Below the pieces are notes generated by a model that was not told the origin of the DNA, did not search any database, and worked only from the letters and a program-made list of their open reading frames with translations. A program made the position numbers and the translations under genes. A stretch of 64,000 nt of DNA, taken from positions 558,001 to 622,000 of the forward strand of contig CATQHT010000002.1 in the NCBI GenBank assembly GCA_958296045.1, in the 5' to 3' direction. The DNA is from Rhodothermales bacterium (lineage in GTDB: Bacteria; Bacteroidota; Rhodothermia; Rhodothermales; Bin80). The stretch's first letter is position 1; the number at the start of each line of letters is the position of its first letter. Below, piece by piece: positions 56,542 to 64,000 of this stretch.

Positions 56542-56948
56542 CTAATCGGCGTGGCCGGAATCTTTCGCTCTCTGGCTTAGAAAAGCTTTACGCCACCGAC
56601 GTTCGGGTGAAAACAGTATCCGATCAATGGTTGCCGTAAGTGTGATCCAAGCCAGGAACGTGCCCACCAGGGCATATGGAATGGTCTCGGGGGCAGAGGT
56701 CAAGATGATCCAGACTGCCTTCCCCACCAGCGCCGTCAGGCCAACCCAGATGGAACCCACTCCAAGCGCAAGTAGCCACCGCACCCAAACAACTTGCGCC
56801 TCCACTGATCATACTTTTCAGTCAGCTCGGCATGGGCAGACCGCCTACACACAAGTTCCTCCAGATCAGCCGCTCCGAGGTCCGCCTCCAGCCGCTTTGA
56901 CTCGCGACGCGTGACCGTATTAGGATCAGGATTGCCGTCACTAGTCAT
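56542..56948 (-). pseudogene. Predicted membrane-acting toxin of a Panacea TA pair, frameshifted
   Basis: Two frames overlap to form one protein. The first (from the ATG at 56948) is a hydrophilic start, KRLEADLGAADLEELV then HAELTEKYDQWRRKLF. The second is a C-terminal membrane part with two hydrophobic helices (WLLALGVGSIWVGLTALVGK; YALVGTFLAWITLTATI) and a basic end. A G lost from a GGGG run near 56786 would explain the shift. It starts 8 bases before the antitoxin gene's end. Membrane toxins are common partners of Panacea antitoxins. The function is inferred from context. Confidence 0.55.
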
Positions 56949-57462
56949 AGAAATCTCTCCGCTTTTTAAGGAAGTGTATACGGATTGCCTCGACGGGAAT
57001 CTCCGTTTCGAGCATGTCCTGTTTCTTGATCTCGCTCCAGGGCGTGCCTTCGGCGTGCGTCAGTCTTCTGAGCTCTGCCGCTGAAAATTGGCCGTAGGCC
57101 TCCCATGCCCACGAAACGGCCTTCCTGGCGGCGCGGTCCTTTAAGGGTATCGATCGCACGACCGTGGAGCCATCGGGTCTCAGATGGAAAGACCTTCCCT
57201 TTATGGGTTGCCACCCAAATACCTTGAATTCGTGGTAAAGACTCGGAATCACGGGCCCATGCTCCCAGGCCTGAATGGGTTCGGTGAACAGTGCGATGTC
57301 TTTCAGTACGAGGCCCCATCCAAATGCAAAATAGACCAACTTCTGAAGTTTCATGGGGGAAACAGATACGCCATCGCGCTCAGCCAGATCCAGAAGGTAG
57401 TTAGCTACCTGACCGGCGGAATATGGCTTCTTGCTGATACTGGGCGGCGCGGCACTTGGCAT
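56941..57462 (-). CDS. Panacea-domain (DUF4065/SocA-like) antitoxin
   Basis: 173 residues. The Panacea signature is clear: YSAGQVANYLLDLAERDG, VSPMKLQKLVYFAFGWGL, PIQAWEHGPVIPSLYHEF and KGRSFHL. The late block AAELRRLTHAEGTPWSEIK matches the family's usual ending. Panacea is a widely shared antitoxin domain that neutralises many unrelated toxins by direct binding. The overlapping downstream gene encodes a membrane protein that is probably the cognate toxin but is frameshifted. The antitoxin frame is intact. Confidence 0.8.
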   Translation of the reverse strand: MPSAAPPSISKKPYSAGQVANYLLDLAERDGVSVSPMKLQKLVYFAFGWGLVLKDIALFTEPIQAWEHGPVIPSLYHEFKVFGWQPIKGRSFHLRPDGSTVVRSIPLKDRAARKAVSWAWEAYGQFSAAELRRLTHAEGTPWSEIKKQDMLETEIPVEAIRIHFLKKRRDFYD

Positions 57463-57650
57463 GGTGAATTTCTTGTTTGTGGACTGATACCACTCCTAGT
57501 TCACTGGTCTACACACACGCATATAGGTTGTTTCCTGCCAACCTTCCAACACCAGATCAGGTCCGTACCGTCTTGTTGCGCCAGAGCCTCCGGTTGGGTA
57601 GATCGCTTACGCAGCCCCGATGCTGTGCGATCCTCCCTCCCTAATAAAGT

Positions 57651-57704
57651 CTAGGAGAAGGGACAGAATCGGGAAATCCTTCTGAATTCCCCTGTCCCTG
57701 ACTA
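57651..57704. other. Strong hairpin in intergenic region
   Basis: AGGGACAG (57659-57666) pairs with CTGTCCCT (57692-57699), and inner GGGAA (57671-57675) with TTCCC (57687-57691), leaving a 4-base bulge. CTAG flanks both sides. It lies in a 416-base stretch (57463-57878) with no gene between the Panacea antitoxin start and the end of the amidase gene. It has no T-run typical of a terminator. The rest of this stretch shows nothing recognisable. Confidence 0.6.
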
Positions 57705-57878
57705 GAAGACCTTGGAGCATAGGGGCTTAGCGGGACTGCTGAGCAGTATACAGCGTTGCAGTTAGTTGGTAAGCATCTGTGCATGTAACCTACTCGGCGG
57801 CCTGAGCCGCGGCTCAAGATGCCAAGTACCTACGCGCACAGATCTCCGCATGTCCCAACGTGCTGTTGGGCCAATCTC

Positions 57879-58706
57879 TTAGCCTCGTCTGCAGGGAAAC
57901 ACCCCATCTAGGACCTGTACGTGATCGAGGCACGGAAGTCTTTGACGCAGCTGCGCTAAGTGATCGAAATCGAGGTCGGCCATAATCACGCAGGACCGGT
58001 CGGGCGCCTGGGCCAGTATCTGCCCCCAGGGATCAACGATCATGGCATGACCGTAGCTCTCGCGACGATCATTGTGGCGGCCTTGCTGCGCCGGTGCCAC
58101 CACATAGCAGAGGTTTTCGACAGCCCGGGCACGCAGCAATAGCTTCCAGTGATAGGTCCCCGTGCGCCACGTGAATGCGGAGGGAACGAAGAGCACCTGT
58201 GCGCCGCGCAGTGCCAGTCGACGAAACAGCTCGGGGAAGCGAAGATCGTAGCATATACTCAGACCCATCGTACGGGCGTACGCCTTGAACGTCACCAGCT
58301 CGCAGCCAGGTACAATGTAGCGGCTTTCCCGAAAAGCGTGGGCGGCATCCAGCTTGACGTCAAAGAGGTGAATCTTGTCGTAGCGGGCAATAACGGCGCC
58401 GGTGCAGTCAAACACTAGGCAGGTATTCGTGACTTTGTCACCAGCCTTCAGCGGCACGCTGCCGCCTACGATCGTAACGCTGTGCGCTGCGGCAAACGAA
58501 CGAAGCAGCTGTATGCTGAGCCCGTGCTCCAGATCTTCAACGACAGACAGCTTGGCACCCTCCCAGGCTAGAAATGAAAAATTCTCGGGCAACGCAATCA
58601 ACTGCGCCCCCCGAGCAACGGCTTCCTCCATCAGAGACTGCACCTGAGCTAAGTTGGCGCTCCGGTCCTGACCGGAACACATCTGTATTGCTGCGATGCG
58701 TAGCAT
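57879..58706 (-). CDS. Nitrilase-superfamily amidase (Nit/deaminated-glutathione amidase type)
   Basis: A carbon-nitrogen hydrolase with the Glu-Lys-Cys triad visible: LIALPENFSFLAWEG (E), RYDKIHLFDVKL (K) and GLSICYDLRFPELFR (C). This branch resembles Nit1/NitA enzymes that remove the amide of deaminated glutathione, and the related omega-amidases. About 275 residues. The ATG at 58706 (MLRIAAIQMCSG) is preferred over one two codons upstream. It diverges from the lipoprotein gene. Confidence 0.88.
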   Translation of the reverse strand: MLRIAAIQMCSGQDRSANLAQVQSLMEEAVARGAQLIALPENFSFLAWEGAKLSVVEDLEHGLSIQLLRSFAAAHSVTIVGGSVPLKAGDKVTNTCLVFDCTGAVIARYDKIHLFDVKLDAAHAFRESRYIVPGCELVTFKAYARTMGLSICYDLRFPELFRRLALRGAQVLFVPSAFTWRTGTYHWKLLLRARAVENLCYVVAPAQQGRHNDRRESYGHAMIVDPWGQILAQAPDRSCVIMADLDFDHLAQLRQRLPCLDHVQVLDGVFPCRRG

Positions 58707-58862
58707 CCTCATAGGGCGTTAAGTGGAAATGACGAAATTAGCAGCGCCTAGGGCTGGGTGGCATGCAACCGTACCACCCTTACCTTTGTTGGATAATAAG
58801 ACGGGCTATGGTGCGCTATGACGGCCAAGCCCAGACTTCTAGTACAAGTTCTAACCGACGCC

Positions 58863-59717
58863 ATGCGATTTCTATCCACGCTGTGCTTCATGGCCTTGAT
58901 GGCAGGCTGCCAGCCGCAACCCGCAGATCCGGCTGCGACAGAAGAGGAAGCCATCCAGGAACGGCTTATGGCTACCGATGGCGGGCGGATTCTTCTCCGG
59001 GCTATTGATGCGGCCGGAGGCATCAGAGCCTGGCTTGAAGCGCCGACCAGCGCATACACCTGGGAGTATGGCGGCGAAAACTTCCTAGTGAAGTCGCATC
59101 TTGTTGCAAGCAACCGTAGACGCGTAATCTATCACGATCTGCTGGCGCTAGGGAGTAGGCCAGAGCCCAAGCCGCTTACGGCGCAGATGGCCTGGGATGG
59201 CGCCAACGCCTGGGTCTATCCAGACACCACGCAAATCAATCCGCGGTTTTGGGCGACTACAGCGTACTACTTTCAGTCTATCCCTTTTGTACTTGCAGAC
59301 CCCGGCATTCGGACAGACGAATTACCGAACGACACGCTCGACGGCACCGTGCATCAAATGGTGCGGATAACATACGACGACGGCGTGGGCGACTCGTACG
59401 GCGACCGATACACACTTTACGTACACGCGGAAACCGGGCGTTTGAGCGCGATCCGATACTCAGCAACCTTTGGGCGTGGACGCCCAACGCCGGACCAGAT
59501 GACCGAAACACTGATGTACTACCTGGACTACATCACCGTGGATGGACTCACCGTGCCAACACGCTTTGAGAGCTACGCCTATAGCAATGGCCAAAAGGGT
59601 GAACTTAGGGGGACGGCTTCGGCGTCGGACATCTCTTTTCGCGCACCGTTCGATGAGTCGCGCCTTGTAATGCCGGAAGGAGGGCGCGTACAGACGTTTC
59701 CGGCAGTCAGCGAGTAG
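58863..59717 (+). CDS. Lipoprotein of unknown function (DUF6503-like)
   Basis: A signal peptide with lipobox LMAGC gives a mature lipoprotein of about 265 residues when started at 58863 (MRFLSTLCFMALMAGC); the frame extends up to 58818. The body is beta-rich, with an outer-membrane-lipoprotein-carrier-like look: TAQMAWDGANAWVY, RITYDDGVGDSYGDRYTLYV, RLSAIRYSATFG, YITVDGLTVPTRFESY. This resembles secreted proteins of Bacteroidota/Rhodothermota whose function is unknown. Confidence 0.75.
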   Translation: MRFLSTLCFMALMAGCQPQPADPAATEEEAIQERLMATDGGRILLRAIDAAGGIRAWLEAPTSAYTWEYGGENFLVKSHLVASNRRRVIYHDLLALGSRPEPKPLTAQMAWDGANAWVYPDTTQINPRFWATTAYYFQSIPFVLADPGIRTDELPNDTLDGTVHQMVRITYDDGVGDSYGDRYTLYVHAETGRLSAIRYSATFGRGRPTPDQMTETLMYYLDYITVDGLTVPTRFESYAYSNGQKGELRGTASASDISFRAPFDESRLVMPEGGRVQTFPAVSE

Positions 59718-60128
59718 TGACGTTTTCACCTTATGATGGTAGCTCTGTAGGACCGATGCGACGGCTTGTGATACGGTGACGATGCCGGGACGTCAGGACG
59801 GAGGCAAACACCGGCACTTGAGGACATCCTTAGCGCAGCATTGCCTGTTGACCGCTTACACCCAGACCTGGACCTTTTCGGCTCGCAATGTTCGGTGGCA
59901 AAAGGGCTTAGCCTCGACTCTGCAGCTAGCGCTTGGCTCATTCCGGCTCTGCACAGCAGAACCTGGGCCTTCCGTAAGGGGATCATTAAGAACTCGCTTG
60001 AACCCGCATATGTCACTGCTAAGATTGATATAATGGCTTTCCCCCTTGTTTAGATATTATAGTACGGACGTGGCTAAGGCGATGAGGTATCTTGCCAACT
60101 AACCTCTAACCACCTACGCAGCGCTCAT
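59718..60128 (+). other. Region upstream of IS110: gene remnant and possible IS110 left end
   Basis: A frame open from about 59770 to 60053 reads QTPALEDILSAALPVDRLHP, then DLDLFGSQCSVAKGLSLDSA, with no ATG and no family I recognise. It may be a gene start cut by the IS110 insertion. The last 100-150 bases before the transposase are non-coding and are where the left end and a bridge RNA of an IS110 element could lie. Confidence 0.4.
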
Positions 60129-61292
60129 ATGAAGAAACTTAGTAACGCAAACGCTCAGCAGAGAAAGGTCTTCGTGGGCCTTGATGTCCACAGGGACACG
60201 ATCGCTGTCTGCGCTTACGATCCGCAAAAGCACACGAACTGCTATACTCTGGAGATTTCCAGCCATGACCCGATACGGCTCCGCACTGTGATGGAGAACA
60301 TCCGCGACCGATTCGGTGAGCCGCAATGCTGCTATGAGGCGTCGTCCTGCGGTTATACGCTCTATAGAACGTTGCACGACCTTGGGTTCAGCTGTGAAGT
60401 GATTGCACCGTCCTCGGTGCCACGGCGATCCGGTGATCGGATAAAGACGGATCGCGGTGATAGAGCGAAGCTGGCCCGGTATTATGCGGCCGGTCTCTTG
60501 ACGGTGATTCACGTTCCAGACGACGCACTGATCAGCGAGCGATCCGTCGTGCGCCGACGGGTTGCACTCACGCAAGATCTGACCAAGGTCAAGCAGCGTC
60601 TAGTGCTCTTATTACAAAGCCGCGGTCATGTATACCGGGCAGGTAAGAGCTGGACGCAAAAGTTCTGGCTCTGGTTGAACGGCCTTCCTCTTAACGAAAA
60701 CGATGCGTTTACGCTGGGCACCTTGATGGCGCAAATTGATACGCTGGATGCCCAGATCCGGCATGTAGAAGGCCGAATCGCGAAGATTGCGAAAACCTCC
60801 CGATACCAGCGAACGGTACAGGAACTGCAAGGCTTCCGCGGCATCGCTTTCTTTACAGCCATGCAGTTGGCCTATGAACTGGGTGACATCCGCCGTTTCG
60901 CACATCCCAAGTCGCTGATGGCGTACGTTGGGCTAGTACCTTCGGAGCACTCTTCCAGAAGCCGCACACGACCCGGTCCTATCACCAAGACAGGGAACGC
61001 TTTTGCTCGTAGGGCGCTGGTCTCTGCGGCGTGGAACTACACGCACCCTCCGCGGCGCAGCGTGGCCTTGATCCGTCGCCAGGAGCACTGCACGCCAGCC
61101 GTGATTGCCATTAGTTGGCGGGCCCAGCAACGACTCCACAAACGGTACCAGCGGCTGGTGCATCGTATGGCACCGTCTAAAGCTATTGTGGCCATCGCAC
61201 GTGAACTTACAGGCTTTCTCTGGGAAGCTATGCAGGGGGTGCCGCCATTGGCGGCACCGTCTCAGGAGCCACGTATCACACCTTCAACCTGA
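60129..61292 (+). CDS. IS110-family transposase (RNA-guided DEDD recombinase)
   Basis: 387 residues, intact. The N-terminal RuvC-like DEDD domain has VGLDVHRDTIAV, CYEASSCGYTLYR and RIKTDRGDRAKLARYYAAG. A coiled coil spans about 185-225. The C-terminal Tnp20 domain has LQGFRGIAFFTAMQLAYELG and AYVGLVPSEHSS with the catalytic serine region, then ITKTGNAFARRALVSAAW. IS110 recombinases use a bridge RNA from a non-coding end of the element. Unlike the broken IS110 relative at 24016-24931, all catalytic blocks are present. Confidence 0.92.
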   Translation: MKKLSNANAQQRKVFVGLDVHRDTIAVCAYDPQKHTNCYTLEISSHDPIRLRTVMENIRDRFGEPQCCYEASSCGYTLYRTLHDLGFSCEVIAPSSVPRRSGDRIKTDRGDRAKLARYYAAGLLTVIHVPDDALISERSVVRRRVALTQDLTKVKQRLVLLLQSRGHVYRAGKSWTQKFWLWLNGLPLNENDAFTLGTLMAQIDTLDAQIRHVEGRIAKIAKTSRYQRTVQELQGFRGIAFFTAMQLAYELGDIRRFAHPKSLMAYVGLVPSEHSSRSRTRPGPITKTGNAFARRALVSAAWNYTHPPRRSVALIRRQEHCTPAVIAISWRAQQRLHKRYQRLVHRMAPSKAIVAIARELTGFLWEAMQGVPPLAAPSQEPRITPST

Positions 61293-61472
61293 ACCCTTTC
61301 CGGCAAGGGGACCCCTGAGCACGGATGGAGAATCCATGAACCCACTATGCGGTAGCCCTTGCGGTGAGCCCGCGACTTTAGATTATGGTAGCTCCCGACG
61401 AAATCAGTATCAGGTGTTACGGTTGGCTCTGCCGACCTAAACACGCGAACACCTGTGTGATCAGCCGTCGGC
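61293..61472 (+). other. IS110 right-end region
   Basis: 180 non-coding bases after the IS110 transposase, up to the presumed IS21 left end. Several short self-complementary stretches occur (for example CCCTTTCCGGCAAGGGG). It may include the IS110 right end or a bridge RNA if this element belongs to the IS1111-like group. Confidence 0.4.
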
Positions 61473-61478
61473 TGTTCA

Positions 61479-61519
61479 GCGACAATTAGAATTGCGGTTG
61501 GCGACAACTAGAATTGCGG
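61479..61519. repeat. Left-end direct repeats of the second IS21 element
   Basis: GCGACAATTAGAATTGCGG (61479-61497) and GCGACAACTAGAATTGCGG (61501-61519), a 22-base period. They are typical IS21 transposase-binding repeats. Confidence 0.8.
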
Positions 61520-61583
61520 GGGAAGGAATCGGTGCGATGCGTATCTACGGGCAGGATTGTTCACCTGTCAACACGCATTCCTT

Positions 61584-63071
61584 ATGGTTACCGATCAGCA
61601 AGTTAAGCTCCTGTTCAAGCTCGTTAACGGGAAAAAGAGGGCACGATCAACGGCTGCGGCGAAGGCTGGTATGTCTGAGAACACCGCACGCAAGTACCTG
61701 CGTGCGGGCAAACTGCCGAGTGAGATGAAGACCGAGCGAACGTATCGCACGCGTCCCGACGCGTTTGCGGAAGTATGGGGCGAAATACTGCCCTATTTGG
61801 AGGAGAACCCTGGGCTGGAGGTCAAGGCTGTGTTCGAGCACTTGCAGCGTCGCCACCCTGGCCAGTTTCAGTCGAGTCAGCTGCGCACATTGCAGCGGCG
61901 TGTGAAGCGGTGGCGAGCCGAAGCGGGTCCTGGGAAGGAGGTCTTCTTTGACCAGGCATACGAACCTGGTGAGCGGGCGCAGTCGGACTTCACCTGCATG
62001 AACAAGCTGGGCGTGACCATCCAAGGCCAGCCGTTTAAGCATATGCTGTTCCACTTCGTTTTGCCCTACTCCAACTGGGAGGCGGGAACGATCTGCACGT
62101 CTGAGAGCTTTGAGGCGCTAAGTGCGGGGCTGCAGAATGCGCTCACGCAGCTGGGTGGTGTGCCCCGGCTGCACCAGACCGACTCTATGAGCTGTGCGGT
62201 ACGCAATCTAAAGCGTACCGAGAAGGAGGGAGCCCCCTTTACCGACCGATATGGTGCTCTGATGCGGCATTACGGGATGGAGGCGCAGCACACGCAGCCA
62301 CGGCGCCCCAACGAGAACGGGAAGATTGAGCAGAGTCACTTTCGGCTCAAGCGCGCGATCGGTAACCAGCTCGCCTTGCGGGGCAGTTCGGACTTTGAAA
62401 GCAGGCAAGAATATGAGGCATTTCTGGCCAAGGTGTTTGCGGGGCGCAATGCTAATCGAGAGGCCCGTCTCAAAGAGGATCAGGCCAAGCTGCGCTCGTT
62501 ACCCGAGCGGCGCCTGAACAGCTATCAGCGCAGACGTATGCGCGTGAGCAAGGGCGGGTTGGTCCGCGTGAAGAAGAACTGGTATTCGGTTAATAGTCGG
62601 CTGATCGGGGAGCTGGTGGATGTACGGATTTATGCGGAGCGGATCGAGGTGTGGTATGCGCAGCGGCGCGTGACGCAGATGCCACGGCTCCACGGCACAG
62701 GTAAGGCTCGGGTCGAATACCGCCATGTGATTGACATGCTGGTGCGCAAGCCTGGAGCCTTTGCTCATTATCGGTACAAGGCCGATCTATTTCCGTCTCA
62801 TACGTTTCGCATGGCGTATGACGAGCTAAAGCGTGTCCACTCGAGCTCGCTTGCGGCCGACAAGCAATACCTGCGCGTGCTGCATCTGGCGGCCAAAGAG
62901 AGCGAAGCCGCCGTATCTGCTGCGCTTAGCCAGTTGCTCAATAGTACGCAGCCGCTTACGCTCGTTTCGGTAAAGACGCTCATGAATCAAGAGATTGAGG
63001 AGCCCTCGGTGCAGGTTTGTGCGGTGGATCTGAGCGCCTATAATAGCCTGTTACACCACGAAGCGCAATGA
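61584..63071 (+). CDS. istA: IstA transposase of the second IS21 element
   Basis: About 495 residues from the ATG at 61584 (MVTDQQVKLLFKLV). A helix-turn-helix lies at about 20-42 (RSTAAAKAGMSENTARKYLR). The DDE core shows GERAQSDFTCMNKLGV (first D), RLHQTDSMSCAVR (second D; the family usually has DN or DS) and PRRPNENGKIEQSHFRLK (E). It belongs to a different IS21 branch from the copy at 25903. The stop overlaps the istB start (63068-63071). Confidence 0.9.
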   Translation: MVTDQQVKLLFKLVNGKKRARSTAAAKAGMSENTARKYLRAGKLPSEMKTERTYRTRPDAFAEVWGEILPYLEENPGLEVKAVFEHLQRRHPGQFQSSQLRTLQRRVKRWRAEAGPGKEVFFDQAYEPGERAQSDFTCMNKLGVTIQGQPFKHMLFHFVLPYSNWEAGTICTSESFEALSAGLQNALTQLGGVPRLHQTDSMSCAVRNLKRTEKEGAPFTDRYGALMRHYGMEAQHTQPRRPNENGKIEQSHFRLKRAIGNQLALRGSSDFESRQEYEAFLAKVFAGRNANREARLKEDQAKLRSLPERRLNSYQRRRMRVSKGGLVRVKKNWYSVNSRLIGELVDVRIYAERIEVWYAQRRVTQMPRLHGTGKARVEYRHVIDMLVRKPGAFAHYRYKADLFPSHTFRMAYDELKRVHSSSLAADKQYLRVLHLAAKESEAAVSAALSQLLNSTQPLTLVSVKTLMNQEIEEPSVQVCAVDLSAYNSLLHHEAQ

Positions 63072-63868
63072 AGACACTGACCACCGCGCAGCTGGACCGT
63101 GCGCTGCGTGCAGGCTTGAAGGAGCTTCGTTTGCCGAGTATGCGCGACGGCTACCGGGATAGGGCGGACTTGGCTCGACGAGAGTCTTTGAGCTTTGAAC
63201 GGTTCTTGTGGGAACTGGTCGAGACGGAGGTGCACACCCGCCGCAACAACCGGATACAGCGCTGGCTCCGGGAATCCGGGCTACCACTGGAGAAAACCAT
63301 GGACACGTTTGACCGGGGTCGGCTGCCAGTTCGAATCGATCACCATGTGAGCGTGCTCCTAGAAGGTGGCTTTCTGGATCGCAAGGAGAATGTGCTGGCC
63401 TTCGGTCCTCCAGGCAGCGGAAAGACCCATTTGCTGTGTGCGCTGGGCCGGGAGCTCATCTTTCAGCACCGCCGCGTGAAGTTTTATCGCTGCGGCATGC
63501 TCGTCCAGCAACTACTCGCCGCTAAGCGCGACCTGCGATTACCGCAGATGCTGAAGCGCCTGAGGCGATACGAGGCGCTGATCCTGGACGACATCGGCTA
63601 CGTACAGCACAGCCGCGAAGAGATGGAGGTCTTGTTCCACTTGCTGGCCGAACGCTACGAACGCGGCAGCATCCTGATTACCAGCAATCTCGCCTTCAGC
63701 CACTGGGAAAGCATCTTCAAGGATCCGATGACCACCGCCGCTGCCATAGATCGCATCGTGCATCACAGCGTGATCCTGGAGCTCAACCTGCCCAGCTATC
63801 GACTGGAAGCATCCAGGCAGCGGCAACAAGCCCAGCATAAACCTAGCACCAACACAGCAGCCCCATAG
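63068..63868 (+). CDS. istB: IstB helper ATPase of the second IS21 element
   Basis: 266 residues. Walker A is AFGPPGSGKTHLLCALGREL and Walker B is YEALILDDIGYVQ; SNLAFSHWESIFKDPMTTAA and IDRIVHHSVILEL follow. ATGA overlap with istA implies translational coupling. Intact. Confidence 0.92.
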   Translation: MKTLTTAQLDRALRAGLKELRLPSMRDGYRDRADLARRESLSFERFLWELVETEVHTRRNNRIQRWLRESGLPLEKTMDTFDRGRLPVRIDHHVSVLLEGGFLDRKENVLAFGPPGSGKTHLLCALGRELIFQHRRVKFYRCGMLVQQLLAAKRDLRLPQMLKRLRRYEALILDDIGYVQHSREEMEVLFHLLAERYERGSILITSNLAFSHWESIFKDPMTTAAAIDRIVHHSVILELNLPSYRLEASRQRQQAQHKPSTNTAAP

Positions 63869-63956
63869 CGGTTCCATGGAGCCGTCGCGAGCGCTTAGCC
63901 GTCGCGGCGGGCTCTGCCCTTACCTAGTGCTGATCCAGATGAGATACTCGCACCCA

Positions 63957-64000
63957 ATAGTGGATCTGAGCGCCTATGACGGCCTGCAGCGTCCATGGAA
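63957..64000 (+). pseudogene. Possible second IstA C-terminal fragment at the right edge
   Basis: The bases ATAGTGGATCTGAGCGCCTA repeat the end of istA (around 63024-63044, which reads VDLSAYNSLL); here they read VDLSAYDGLQ. Only about 40 bases are visible, so it may be part of a neighbouring IS21 copy or a duplicated tail. Confidence 0.4.

Larger units (their letters stand above)
61473..64000 (+). mobile_element. Second IS21-family element, right end not seen
   Basis: The presumed left end is TGTTCAGCGACAATTAGAATT at 61473 onward (first 20 bases: TGTTCAGCGACAATTAGAAT). Two direct repeats follow, then istA and istB. No inverted copy of the left-end repeats is visible after istB, so the right end is either beyond base 64000 or lost. 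Confidence 0.7.

Overview
The window looks like a chromosomal piece of a Bacteroidota/Rhodothermota-type bacterium. The pointers are two DUF5686 outer-membrane proteins with carboxypeptidase-regulatory-like N-termini, a very long TamB, a secreted WG-repeat protein, a one-domain HisB, and a MetG carrying a C-terminal tRNA-binding domain. The assignment rests on gene content only. The region is crowded with insertion sequences and broken genes, as expected of a lineage with relaxed selection (for example a host-associated or recently bottlenecked one).

Layout. 1-4853: a transposon whose single ORF fuses a DruA-like (DUF4338) domain to a Tn5-type transposase runs off the left edge; beside it lie two ruined DUF5686 genes. 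4925-15477: alkA, a small exported protein, a terminator, tamB, sialate O-acetylesterase, sulfatase, aroB. 15532-29281: an accessory zone with IS1380, ISNCY-like, IS1634, IS21 and IS110 pieces, a decayed GHKL-ATPase gene, a decayed type I modification gene (hsdM) coupled to an intact Schlafen/AlbA-type ATPase, and a complete IS21 element. 29443-43132: a dense housekeeping block (htrA, fumC, panC, WG-repeat protein, phoH, dapF, ppiD, rpmA, rplU, FAH-family protein, threonine aldolase, greA, NlpC/P60-like lipoprotein, bacilliredoxin). 43133-49574: a his operon read leftward as hisB-proC-hisH-hisA-hisF. An IS1380 copy has split hisH, with a 5-bp target duplication, and hisA carries an in-frame amber codon, so histidine synthesis is probably lost. 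49761-51860: metG. 52074-56243: an IS1634 element whose transposase gene is itself interrupted by a 2.2-kb element encoding a large serine recombinase. 56542-57462: a Panacea-type toxin-antitoxin locus with a frameshifted partner. 57879-59717: a nitrilase-family amidase and a lipoprotein. 60129-64000: an intact IS110 transposase gene and a second IS21 element that reaches the right edge.

The most distinctive finding is the nested serine-recombinase element at 53290-55483. Its ends carry near-identical inverted half-sites, joining the flanks restores the IS1634 reading frame exactly, and the recombinase ORF runs through its own right end. Its C-terminus therefore differs between the integrated form and a circular form. 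The DruA-Tn5 fusion and the doubly broken his operon are next in interest. All family names come from recognising motifs in translations; no database search was possible.
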